A stretch of DNA of 30,633 nucleotides from CAG-791 sp000431495 (GTDB lineage Bacteria; Bacillota; Clostridia; Lachnospirales; Lachnospiraceae): NCBI GenBank assembly GCA_052117605.1, contig JBQKIT010000024.1, one strand, 5' to 3'. The notes under the pieces are model-generated. The model worked only from the letters and a program-made list of their open reading frames with translations. It was not told where the DNA came from and did not search any database. This document shows positions 7,000 through 15,258 of the stretch, in pieces; the stretch's first letter is position 1; each line of letters starts with the position of its first letter. Both the position numbers and the translations under genes were made by a program.

Positions 7000-8283
7000 T
7001 CACCTCACTATATCGATCGGAATATTAGGATAAATTGAAGATAATCTTGTCTGGATAGTTTTTTCCACTTCTTGTACTAATGTTGGTGAAAAATCTCGAT
7101 TAGTTACGTCCAGAACGACCCTTTGTGTAGTTCCCTGCGGCATATTAGTGACGCGATCCGCCACTTCCCTTTCAAGTTCCTTGTACAGTGTACTTCTACT
7201 TCCTGAACTCTCCAGATTATAGTATTTCACCTCTATAGCCTCTTGATGATTTCCAATCTGTCTTACGATATCCGGGCGTGTAGCTCCCGGTGTCCCAAAT
7301 GGGACTTCCTCTCCATTTAAAAATGTAACCTGCTCTTCTCCCCCATACTTACTCAAAGCTCGTTGTTCAGCTTGTCGCCATGCCGGTGCATTTCCATCGA
7401 GTATTGTTTGTCCATTTTTAGCTGCCTTAGCTGCATTTCGAAGCGAATTGGCCTCGCCAATTCCCCCTGTCAATGCACCAGTAATGGCTCCCCATTTAAA
7501 CCCATTACTCCCTTGAAGAGCCGCCGCAGTCAATGCTTGATCAAAGTCCTTTGTCTGAATACCAGTGACAGCACCAGCAAAGATAGCACTAATCGCTCCC
7601 GAAGAAAGTGCAACCGTTGTTCCTGTTTTTGCAGCGGCAGCAAAAACCATGCTGCACGGTACAGCCCCTGCTCCCCCGGAAACAACTGAAACAGTAACAC
7701 AGACCAATATTACCCCAGTCCCAACTGCTACATTATTAATAATTTGATCATATGTATCGTCGTAATCCTCAAATGGAACTACCTTGGTTTGTCCATCATC
7801 CCCCAGAGTAAAAACATAGGGCGTCCCCATGAATTGTTTGTCCAAATCTTCCAAATTATATCCGAAGAATATATTCGCTTTTGAATTATAGGCAACTTCT
7901 TCCAGATAATCTTCAGATATATATATAGCATTAACATTCTCAATAACATAGTTTTCACTCTGATACTGATCAACAAGCCCTGTATACACAGTATCTTCTA
8001 CATACTGCAATAAGCGCGGATCATTTAAGGATTGAAACTCTTCTATTTTCGAACTATCTTCAGACTCTGATGCAAAATCAATTTCCTCTTCACCATCCAA
8101 GGCTACAGTATCTGCCTCTTCAGAATTCTCTTCCTGTGAAGATGGCGTATTTTCCAGACCGTCATCAGCTTCTCTTAACGTCTCTTCCGAAATTTCCGCA
8201 TTATCTGGTAAAATCGCGCTGCTTTGAGCACATCCTGTCAGGAGCATCACGCCAGCTAATAACGCTGCAAGTATCCTTCTCAT
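7000..8283 (-). CDS. Lipoprotein polymorphic toxin with C-terminal PD-(D/E)XK nuclease-like domain
   Basis: A 427-residue protein. Residues 1-18 are a lipoprotein signal peptide ending in the lipobox LLTGC, so Cys18 would be lipidated. Then come an acidic linker (about 25-85), a globular region (85-180), a long glycine/alanine-rich hydrophobic stretch (185-275, including SNGFKWGAITGALTGG) and a C-terminal domain (about 300-427). The last domain carries RPD at 336-338 and IEVK at 350-353, matching the PD...ExK spacing of restriction-endonuclease-fold nucleases. A variable nuclease tail on a secreted carrier with a small gene directly after it is the plan of polymorphic toxins. The start overlaps the stop of the 688-residue gene by one base (TAATG). 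The hydrophobic middle may help the tail cross a membrane (inference). Confidence 0.75.
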   Translation of the reverse strand: MRRILAALLAGVMLLTGCAQSSAILPDNAEISEETLREADDGLENTPSSQEENSEEADTVALDGEEEIDFASESEDSSKIEEFQSLNDPRLLQYVEDTVYTGLVDQYQSENYVIENVNAIYISEDYLEEVAYNSKANIFFGYNLEDLDKQFMGTPYVFTLGDDGQTKVVPFEDYDDTYDQIINNVAVGTGVILVCVTVSVVSGGAGAVPCSMVFAAAAKTGTTVALSSGAISAIFAGAVTGIQTKDFDQALTAAALQGSNGFKWGAITGALTGGIGEANSLRNAAKAAKNGQTILDGNAPAWRQAEQRALSKYGGEEQVTFLNGEEVPFGTPGATRPDIVRQIGNHQEAIEVKYYNLESSGSRSTLYKELEREVADRVTNMPQGTTQRVVLDVTNRDFSPTLVQEVEKTIQTRLSSIYPNIPIDIVR

Positions 8284-10349
8284 TATTCATCATCCCCTTT
8301 ATGATCATTTGAGATGACATCATTTATAATAATGTCATTTTCCTTGTTGTTTTCCATAGTCTCTTTATCATCCATATCCACATGGTCCAGATCATTGTTT
8401 CCCATCTGATTAAGCTTTATCTTTCTCTTATAGATCACATACCCTACGCCAAACATAGATACCAAGATGGCAATCAAAACGATCGGTAATGTCACATCTT
8501 TCTCTGATTCTTGTGCACTCTGTAATTCCAGTTTTTTGTTTTCATCAGCTTCATTCTCAACAACATCATTTACTGCAGTATTTTTACTATCTGCATCTTC
8601 TACAACATTTCCAGGATTTTTACCTTCCTTGTTTTCTATCTTTTCTTCAGAAGCAGAAGTATTTTCTCCCGATACAAGCGTTCCATCCTCTGAGATGGTG
8701 TATCCTTTGGCAAGCTCATTGTCCAGTTCCTTAACCGAAAGTCCAGTACTTGCCAATGCTTTCAGGAACGGATCATCTCCTACATATATTGTCTTTGTCG
8801 TCTCTTTCCCCGTATAGGTGTTTTCAACGCAAAGAATATAGATTCCTTCTTTTGTATATTCAGATCCATCCTTAGCCGCTTTTGTCCCTCTGCTATCCTC
8901 AACATGATTTCCATTGGCATTAACTGCGATTTTAACCTGCGTAACACTAACCTTAAGATCTTTGGAATTGGCCAAATCTATACGAAATCCGTTTGAAGTT
9001 ATTGCTCTGTTCTGTAATTCAGACTCAGTCGCAATATCGAAGGGATAAAGCATCGCATTACTATTATGTACTGAAAATCTAAAGAACGTTCTGTAATTGC
9101 TATACTCTGGAATTACCTCTACTTTTCCGACCTTTCGCGGCGTACTTTTTACTTCATAATCAAGAGCCACTTCGTAGTCGCCTTCTTCATAAAGAACCAC
9201 TCTCGTATCAGCTGAGGTAGTGGAACATGCTGCAAGATAATCTGTATATATCACTGGATCATACTTGTGATTCTGTGAATCTGTGTATTGAATAATCAGA
9301 GTTCCTCGTCCCATATTCGTCTTTCTTGTTTGAAAGTATTGGTCATATCCGTTTATATCATCTGAAATAGTCAAATTTGTTTTTTTATCCAATTGATCAA
9401 TGTCTTGGTTAAGCTTGAACCAAAGAGTTACTTGGTCGCCGACATTTTTCAAATAAACTAATTTCCCCGCTTCCTCCTTTGTATCCGTATATCCATTGAT
9501 GGTGAATGTTCCAAGACTCCAACCATAATGAACATCTTTTCCTGTTATGTTTTCTGTTCCCGAATACCCTGTATCTTTACCCGCATTTACCACAAGTGCT
9601 TTGTCATCATATTCGTGTCTCGGAGTCTTATCTGGTGATGATATTCCACTATTTTTTTCCTCCTCGTTTACCGCATAAAACTGATATACCTCGGCTATTT
9701 TTCTGCTTTCTTTTTCTTCCTTATTTACAAACAGAATCTTCTTACTTCCATTTATTTTTTCCTGTTTATAAGCCACTATCACTCTGTAATAGCAGCCATT
9801 AAGAAGTTGAATATCATTTGTAACATATAAAGGTTCTTTCTGTTCACTTGCCAAATAATCAGTAATTTCTTTGCTCTTAGTCCATCGGATTCCATCCAAA
9901 GATGTCTGAATCAGAACAGCTCCTTCTTTTATATCATCATCTAATTTTTCTCCATTTATTTCGTCCGTTTTATCAGAGGTCAGATGCCATTCTTCATTTT
10001 TCTCAGTCTCCCCATTTTTATTAATCTGATAAATGAGCTCAAGATTCCCTGCAGAAACATTCCATTTATCAAAATCACCCACTTTTCCTTCCTGCTTTGC
10101 ATCTCCAGATACTATAAACTGTCCCAGCGATGCAATATCATCTGAATTCTCAGAAGTAGCTTCCGACAATTCGTAATGCTTATTTTCTTCAAACAGATAT
10201 ATTTCACCATTTAATGAAACTGCCAAGGACTTTGCCTCAACAAGACACCTATTTGTACTAAATCCTACAAAAATAGCGGAAATTCCAACCATAACTGCAA
10301 AAATATATTTCCATAAAGATTTTTGAACAAAATTATCTTTTACTTTCAT
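8283..10349 (-). CDS. Large single-pass surface protein of unknown function
   Basis: A 688-residue protein I cannot assign to a family. Residues 1-10 are basic, 13-32 hydrophobic, consistent with a secretion signal (possible cleavage after the VEAKS region). About 580 residues outside the cell follow, rich in Asn, Lys, Asp, Glu and short beta-prone segments. A low-complexity acidic spacer (about 560-612) leads to a C-terminal membrane helix (TLPIVLIAILVSMFGVGYVI) with a positive YKRK stop and a 45-residue acidic cytoplasmic tail. No LPXTG motif is present. Ribosome site GGAAGAAA precedes the ATG. The stop overlaps the toxin start (TAATG), so the two are likely made in a fixed ratio. It could be a receptor, adhesin or display partner for the toxin. 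Clearly AT-richer than the flanking genome. Confidence 0.7.
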   Translation of the reverse strand: MKVKDNFVQKSLWKYIFAVMVGISAIFVGFSTNRCLVEAKSLAVSLNGEIYLFEENKHYELSEATSENSDDIASLGQFIVSGDAKQEGKVGDFDKWNVSAGNLELIYQINKNGETEKNEEWHLTSDKTDEINGEKLDDDIKEGAVLIQTSLDGIRWTKSKEITDYLASEQKEPLYVTNDIQLLNGCYYRVIVAYKQEKINGSKKILFVNKEEKESRKIAEVYQFYAVNEEEKNSGISSPDKTPRHEYDDKALVVNAGKDTGYSGTENITGKDVHYGWSLGTFTINGYTDTKEEAGKLVYLKNVGDQVTLWFKLNQDIDQLDKKTNLTISDDINGYDQYFQTRKTNMGRGTLIIQYTDSQNHKYDPVIYTDYLAACSTTSADTRVVLYEEGDYEVALDYEVKSTPRKVGKVEVIPEYSNYRTFFRFSVHNSNAMLYPFDIATESELQNRAITSNGFRIDLANSKDLKVSVTQVKIAVNANGNHVEDSRGTKAAKDGSEYTKEGIYILCVENTYTGKETTKTIYVGDDPFLKALASTGLSVKELDNELAKGYTISEDGTLVSGENTSASEEKIENKEGKNPGNVVEDADSKNTAVNDVVENEADENKKLELQSAQESEKDVTLPIVLIAILVSMFGVGYVIYKRKIKLNQMGNNDLDHVDMDDKETMENNKENDIIINDVISNDHKGDDE

Positions 10350-10423
10350 TTTCTTCCTATCTCCCCTTTTCCAATATGTACTGCTGCATGGACATGAGCA
10401 TTCTTGTCGTTGATAGCCACCAT
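10346..10423 (-). CDS. Possible 25-codon leader or gene remnant
   Basis: A short frame, M-VAINDKNAHVHAAVHIGK..., ends in a TGA that overlaps the ATG of the surface-protein gene (ATGA). It has an amino-acid composition more like a protein end than random sequence, but no convincing ribosome site. It could be a coupling leader peptide, or the tail of a gene lost from this position. Low certainty. Confidence 0.2.
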   Translation of the reverse strand: MVAINDKNAHVHAAVHIGKGEIGRK

Positions 10424-10436
10424 TGTAGCTTTTTGA

Positions 10437-11474
10437 TCATATCATCCGCTCTGTGTCTTCCCCCGCCAATTTCTGAAATTTCTCCAGATTCTTTTTCGTC
10501 GCCTCAATGACAGTTTCTGAGTCGGTGGTCAGGAGTCCGTCATCTGTAAGGATCGCGGTATCAAGTACACTCTTGATGGAGACTGCAACGCTGGCGCAGG
10601 ATGCAATCACCTTTCTGGAATCTGACGAATAATTCCTGTAGTCATCACCTTCTGTCTTCAGGATATCCTCCATCTGGTATATCAACGGAAGAAAATAGGA
10701 ATCCAGTCTTGCCAGTAAAATATAGAACAGATAGGTTCTGCGCCGAATCAGCTCACACTGCTTTGCTCCGGCACTCAACTGTTCTACCGCCTGCTGTGCC
10801 TGCAGACTATTGGTCTGCGCCTTCTCAAGATTCTTATGAGCGGCGGCTCCTGCAATACAGCCCATAATGAGAAGGGCAGGCCCCGCAACCAGTCCCCCAA
10901 GAACCGCTGCACCTCCTGCCATTCCAAGTCCTCCTGCTGCCAGAGATCCTCCTCCGAAGAATGCAAGTGTCGCATTGGTTGCAGCCGCTCCGCTTAATGA
11001 TGCAATCGCTGTTCCTGTGGAAGCTGTTGCGAGCGCCTGAGCAGCACCGTATGCACCAAACGCCGCTAAAGCGCCTCCCGCAGTACCGGCTGCTGCACCT
11101 CCCGCCAAAGCTCCTGCAAACTGAACCATTTTTTCCATATCTTCAAAGCAATTCTGATCCAGATGCATTCTGGACAATTCATCCAGCCCTTCGGAAGTCC
11201 GGAAGTCCACGTTTTTGATTTTCTTAAAAGAATCGAGAAAGCTCTTCATACTGTGATTCAGGACAAAGATCTTTTCCTTTCCCAATTCGTTCAGCGCAGT
11301 GCCGCAGGCTTTTCTCTGACGATTGATCATGTCTGTAGCTTCCTGCACAGCCTGATTTGCACCTTCATTCAGCTTTTTTGCCTCGTTAGCATCCACTCCT
11401 GCTTTTATCGTTTTCCCAATACCTGAAACTCCGGTGACAGCAGCGATTCCTATAAACAATAATGGTAACGGCAT
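10437..11474 (-). CDS. Glycine-zipper-rich protein in the TerB/M48 cluster
   Basis: A 345-residue protein with an N-terminal hydrophobic segment (residues 1-20, PLPLLFIGIAAVTGVSGIG), a helical region (25-110) and a long glycine/alanine-rich block (about 115-205) with repeated G-x3-G spacing: FAGALAGGAAAGTAGG, then GGGSLAAGGLGMAGGAAVLGG. A helical C-terminal half (210-345) follows. Such glycine zippers pack tightly in membranes and occur in pore-forming and membrane-remodelling proteins; here that is only an analogy. No family is recognised. I chose the ATG at 11474 because AGGGAG lies upstream; a TTG at 11492 overlapping the TerB stop is less likely. The gene starts 14 bp after the TerB-like gene and ends 87 bp before the surface-protein gene, with no terminator between. 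Confidence 0.65.
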   Translation of the reverse strand: MPLPLLFIGIAAVTGVSGIGKTIKAGVDANEAKKLNEGANQAVQEATDMINRQRKACGTALNELGKEKIFVLNHSMKSFLDSFKKIKNVDFRTSEGLDELSRMHLDQNCFEDMEKMVQFAGALAGGAAAGTAGGALAAFGAYGAAQALATASTGTAIASLSGAAATNATLAFFGGGSLAAGGLGMAGGAAVLGGLVAGPALLIMGCIAGAAAHKNLEKAQTNSLQAQQAVEQLSAGAKQCELIRRRTYLFYILLARLDSYFLPLIYQMEDILKTEGDDYRNYSSDSRKVIASCASVAVSIKSVLDTAILTDDGLLTTDSETVIEATKKNLEKFQKLAGEDTERMI

Positions 11475-11488
11475 CGCTTTCTCCCTTC

Positions 11489-12229
11489 TCAAAGTGCGAT
11501 CAAATCTTCCACACTGCGATAAATCGTATCTCTTCTATTGTTCAGTTCGTTGACCAATTCTTCAATCTGTAAATATGGCCTGTCCGTTGTCTTAATCCAC
11601 TGCAATTCAGTTTCAATATCAAGAGCCGCCAGTGCACTGCTCTCCATTTCAAGATAAACCGCATAGTCGATCTTATATGAGCGGACCAAATGGCGGATCA
11701 GATTTCGTTCTTTCAAATCAAATTCCCCATCATTGCAGGCAACTACCAGCATATTCCAGATAAAAACATTGGCAGGAAGGAAACTGTCGGCTTCCTTTAT
11801 TTCCATACGAAGTGCACGATCAGCGGCTTCTTCATAGATATCATAGTCATCTCCCGGAATCTTTTCTCTCTGCAGTTCTAAAGAACATTCCTTTAAAAAG
11901 TGCTCCCTGTATTCCGGGAATTTCGGATCCAGACTCTGTCCAATTGAATCCAGCTTTTCAATTTCCTCATTCTTGATTTCACCATCCGCCGCGATCAGAT
12001 AGTAAAATACTTTCAAGGCTGCAGAAACTGAAATCACTCCTTCCTGCATTAGCTGCCACGCATCCGGCAGCTTCGTTTGTTTCTTTTCGAATGAGGCCTT
12101 TACATTTTCTGCGGACTTCGCCGCATTTTCAGAAATAACTTCAACAGTACTCTGTGCAGTCGTTTTAACGGTCTGGACCGCTTCCTGCATTTTCTTTTTC
12201 AGATCATCACGAAAGATATTCTGCCGCAT
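11489..12229 (-). CDS. TerB-like domain protein
   Basis: A 246-residue soluble protein. Residues 5-50 form a charged, coiled-coil-like helix; residues about 65-200 look like a TerB-type helical bundle, with two acidic motifs in the expected places: ALKVFYYLIAADGEIKNEE (71-89) and CNDGEFDLKERNLIRHLV (165-182). In TerB such acidic pairs bind divalent metal. TerB-like modules occur in tellurite-resistance and phage/envelope-stress clusters and are thought to act at the inner membrane. AAAGGAGAGG lies upstream of the ATG at 12229, overlapping the end of the M48 gene (17-bp gap). Its position between a membrane protease and a glycine-zipper protein suggests the three act together. The family call rests on motif resemblance. 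Confidence 0.65.
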   Translation of the reverse strand: MRQNIFRDDLKKKMQEAVQTVKTTAQSTVEVISENAAKSAENVKASFEKKQTKLPDAWQLMQEGVISVSAALKVFYYLIAADGEIKNEEIEKLDSIGQSLDPKFPEYREHFLKECSLELQREKIPGDDYDIYEEAADRALRMEIKEADSFLPANVFIWNMLVVACNDGEFDLKERNLIRHLVRSYKIDYAVYLEMESSALAALDIETELQWIKTTDRPYLQIEELVNELNNRRDTIYRSVEDLIAL

Positions 12230-12246
12230 ATTCTGTCCTCTCCTTT

Positions 12247-14655
12247 CTACAAAACAAATGCGGTGTCCGAAACCATCAGATCGTCAAACTCCTTCTGATT
12301 GGTAAACTGAACTTCATGTCCCAACACACGCTGAATTGCAACATTACCCTTGATGAATGTATCTGAATTTCCTGTACGATAGCCTTTCTGCATCAGGTCG
12401 AATCCCTGCAGAAACGTTTCCGCATCTTCTGCGATATAAGCAGAGATTCTTTCTTCCAGCTGCTTTTTATATTCCTGAAGCTCCTGCAATATATTTGCAG
12501 TTCGGGAAGCCGTCAGAAGAAGTCGTTCGTGAATCAGCTGTGCTTCCTTCCTCTCGTTCGATACTTCATGAACAATTGCTACGAGTGCCCGCCCGGCTCC
12601 GACATAGTTATATCTGGCAACAAATCTTGTGGAAAAAACGACCCATTCCCCACCGGATTCTACCGCCGCCCGCACTGCAGCATCTGCCGTATCTGCAAGA
12701 TTAAAGGTCATACTGGAAACCAGCAACATCCGCTCCACTGACCGGTTTTCAAAAGGAATGACCCTTCTCCAGTTGATTTCATACTCTGACTGTGACTCAA
12801 GACCCAGCTCACAGACAAAATACAAAATCCTGGTGAAAACATCATTGAACACAACCGGAAGCAGTTGTTTCTTTGCAGCATCCAGATAAGCGAGCTCATG
12901 CCGAAAATCAATTTTGTTTTTCACATATAAATCATTTACGATCATCGGAAGCTTTGTCTTTCGAAATCCAGGGAGCGAAGAAAGCTCATGCAGAAATGAA
13001 ACAAATACTCCTGGAATTCCCATTCCATTTCCCGCGGTATTCCTGGATCCTCCCATATCGGAAACCAGATGACCAAACCAGTTATCTGCGCACTTTGCTA
13101 CTTCCTTCAGAATCGGTGCAGATGCGGATATACGCTCAATCTGTTCCATTCCCCGAGGGATTTGTTCTCCTGTTATTGCTTCATATTTTTTCTCGCCAAC
13201 GGAGACAATCCAGTTCAATACTCCGGCCAGTACCGCCGGAAATAAGATCTGCTCTATATCAGTAATACTGGTATCGACCAGACAGAAATGCCATTTCCCG
13301 TTTCTATCTACAAAGCTTCCGACACGAAGAAAACGAACAAGGATAGCTGCTATAAGACCAACAGGTGTCGGGTGATGCGCAAGATCTGCCAGATGATGAT
13401 TTTTCGGTACCACATTGATGTCTTTTCCCTTCCAGACATTATCCTGAGGTACCTTAAATTCTTTTTCCAGATCTGCAATGGCATCCTTCAGACGGCTTTC
13501 CGGAAATCCCCTGACTCTTGCATATTGCTGTATAAAATGATTTACCTGCTGATGTGAAAGAATAATTTCCTTCTGTGTTACCGATGTTTCTCCAATAAAA
13601 AGAGCCTCCACCGTACCTGCTATCAGCCCGCTGAACATCGCGAGGCCATACATTTTCATATCAAGATGGCTGGTATAGCTCTCCAGTTTCTGATTCACCT
13701 CATCCAATGCAGCTTCGACAGCATCGCTTTCCTCCGGTGATGCAATGACATTGTCCTGTATCTTTTCGTCTTCTCTTACAGATATCTGAACATTTGCGGA
13801 AAGAACTTCCTGCTCTTCTCTCCGGTCTTCTTCCTGACGTCGATTCTCTTCTGTATAAGTTCCGTTCAAAATATCCTGAAATTTCGCGCATTCTGCCCAC
13901 TTATTGCACTCGTACACCCGGGTGGAAAGGAACGGATGAGGCCCATCTTTTACCAAAAGCTGTTCAATCATCTTGTTTGAATTGGATGCATCAATGAGAT
14001 CATGCAGATCGACCGCCTGCTGCAGAAATTCTTTTCGATTTACGTTTTTATCGAATCCATGAATCTGTAAAAGTGCATCAATCATATTCTCAGCTTTTTC
14101 ATCACAAAGGACAGCTGCGCGATCTGCGGATAACTCACTGCACCGCTCCCAAAATCGAATAGCATTCTTCAATGCCGGATTCAAAAATCTGCTTATTGCC
14201 GGAATGACACACTTTGCTCCGCCGGAAACAGCGCTTGCAACATACTCTGCGATCGAATGATAGAAGCAATGTCTGCAGGCGATGTGTCCGCATTCATGTG
14301 CCAGAACACTGGAAAGCTGTTTCTCCGACAGCTTCTCACAAATAGAAGAAGTGAGATATATGACAGGATTGGACGTTCCCATTGTGGCAGCATTGATCTC
14401 ATCAGAAGTGATGTAATATAGCTCCGGAACTGCAATTCCAAGCTTCTCACAAATCGGAGGAAGAAGGCGGTACACTTCCGGCATCTGATTCTCATTCAGA
14501 CGAACTGCCATAGATAAAAGTTCGATTCTGGCAGCCTGCTCATCAAAGTTCATGTGGTATGCCTGACACAGCTTTGCAAACATAGGAAACGCATTCAACG
14601 CATCCATCGCTCTTCGATCCATCTCATGCATAAATAAGCTTGCTTCATAAGCCAT
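12247..14655 (-). CDS. M48-family zinc metalloprotease fused to a large uncharacterised region
   Basis: An 802-residue protein. The N-terminal 260 residues carry an M48 peptidase core: HECGH at 120-124 (zinc ligands His120, His124, catalytic Glu121) and the downstream SELSADRA helix, where Glu174 is the probable third ligand. A charged linker (265-325) follows. The remaining 480 residues are not protease. They include a hydrophobic segment (335-355), KNHHLADLAHHPTPVGL (418-434), a glycine-rich VSDMGGSRNTAGNGMGIPG (531-549) and DLYVKNKIDFRHEL (575-588); I have seen this block order in uncharacterised, mobile-element-associated Gram-positive proteins but cannot name the family. M48 enzymes usually have several N-terminal membrane helices; here there are none. 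A strong AAGGAG site precedes the ATG at 14655. First gene of the six-gene cluster. Confidence 0.85.
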   Translation of the reverse strand: MAYEASLFMHEMDRRAMDALNAFPMFAKLCQAYHMNFDEQAARIELLSMAVRLNENQMPEVYRLLPPICEKLGIAVPELYYITSDEINAATMGTSNPVIYLTSSICEKLSEKQLSSVLAHECGHIACRHCFYHSIAEYVASAVSGGAKCVIPAISRFLNPALKNAIRFWERCSELSADRAAVLCDEKAENMIDALLQIHGFDKNVNRKEFLQQAVDLHDLIDASNSNKMIEQLLVKDGPHPFLSTRVYECNKWAECAKFQDILNGTYTEENRRQEEDRREEQEVLSANVQISVREDEKIQDNVIASPEESDAVEAALDEVNQKLESYTSHLDMKMYGLAMFSGLIAGTVEALFIGETSVTQKEIILSHQQVNHFIQQYARVRGFPESRLKDAIADLEKEFKVPQDNVWKGKDINVVPKNHHLADLAHHPTPVGLIAAILVRFLRVGSFVDRNGKWHFCLVDTSITDIEQILFPAVLAGVLNWIVSVGEKKYEAITGEQIPRGMEQIERISASAPILKEVAKCADNWFGHLVSDMGGSRNTAGNGMGIPGVFVSFLHELSSLPGFRKTKLPMIVNDLYVKNKIDFRHELAYLDAAKKQLLPVVFNDVFTRILYFVCELGLESQSEYEINWRRVIPFENRSVERMLLVSSMTFNLADTADAAVRAAVESGGEWVVFSTRFVARYNYVGAGRALVAIVHEVSNERKEAQLIHERLLLTASRTANILQELQEYKKQLEERISAYIAEDAETFLQGFDLMQKGYRTGNSDTFIKGNVAIQRVLGHEVQFTNQKEFDDLMVSDTAFVL

Positions 14656-14696
14656 AGCCGCTCTCCTTCAAATTGGGACTTTTTTGAAATTCAGAT

Positions 14697-14725
14697 AAAA
14701 AAGCGTGAAGCAAAAAGCTTCACGC
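14697..14725 (-). terminator. Strong intrinsic terminator upstream of the M48 gene
   Basis: On the minus strand a perfect 9-bp stem (gcgtgaagc/gcttcacgc) with a five-base loop is followed at once by six T residues. It ends transcription from the decayed lipoprotein gene. Only 41 bp separate the end of its T-tract from the M48 start codon. Confidence 0.9.
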
Positions 14726-14840
14726 CCCGAAATGGTCAACTATAAATACGAAGCGTCCCCTCACTACTTCCCTTGTAATATATCTTATCACTCAGCTCCG
14801 ATCTTTCCTATTTTTGTGCGTAAACCCTTTCCTTCCAAAT

Positions 14841-15111
14841 TCAGTTATAGCTGATGGTGAGCTTCGGCTGATCGATGTAATTGTAGAAGCTTCCGCTGCT
14901 GATGTTCAATTTGGAAGCTGACCATTGTGATATCGCCTGTACCGATCTTGTTGTCCTCGAGAGAGCTCTTGGAAATTTCGTATTTCATGGCACCGGTATT
15001 TTCCAACTCCAGGAGTGTCGCTTTGGTGTCTCCGCTGCTAACCACCCCTGCTGCCGCACGCCGACAATACCCGTGCCGATGCAAGTATCATTCCAACCAT
15101 CCTGTTTTCAT
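14841..15111 (-). pseudogene. Frameshifted small lipoprotein
   Basis: Translating across frames reconstructs a lipoprotein of about 85-90 residues. An AAAGGGGATTAT ribosome site precedes ATG at 15111 (MKT). After a one-base shift comes a signal peptide ending VLSACGS (lipobox Cys). A further shift gives TKATLLELENTGAMKYEISK...GTGDIT, and a third gives SKLNISSGSFYNYIDQPKLT to a TGA at 14841. The middle and end resemble small extracellular proteins with a beta-rich domain. At least three frame changes in 270 bp make loss of function near certain unless the assembly is faulty. It is followed by its own strong terminator at 14697-14725. Bases 14726-14840 hold no other gene. Confidence 0.7.
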
Positions 15112-15258
15112 ATAATCCCCTTTCTGTCAGACCTGTACCCATGTGAAGGCCTTGCGTTTCTTCTGCAATCCGGAAGTGCTTTTACTATCTCACCGTTCCG
15201 TGGGGAACAGGGAAGTACGGAAGACACGTTATTTTTCTAAATTTCTGCGTGCAAAATT

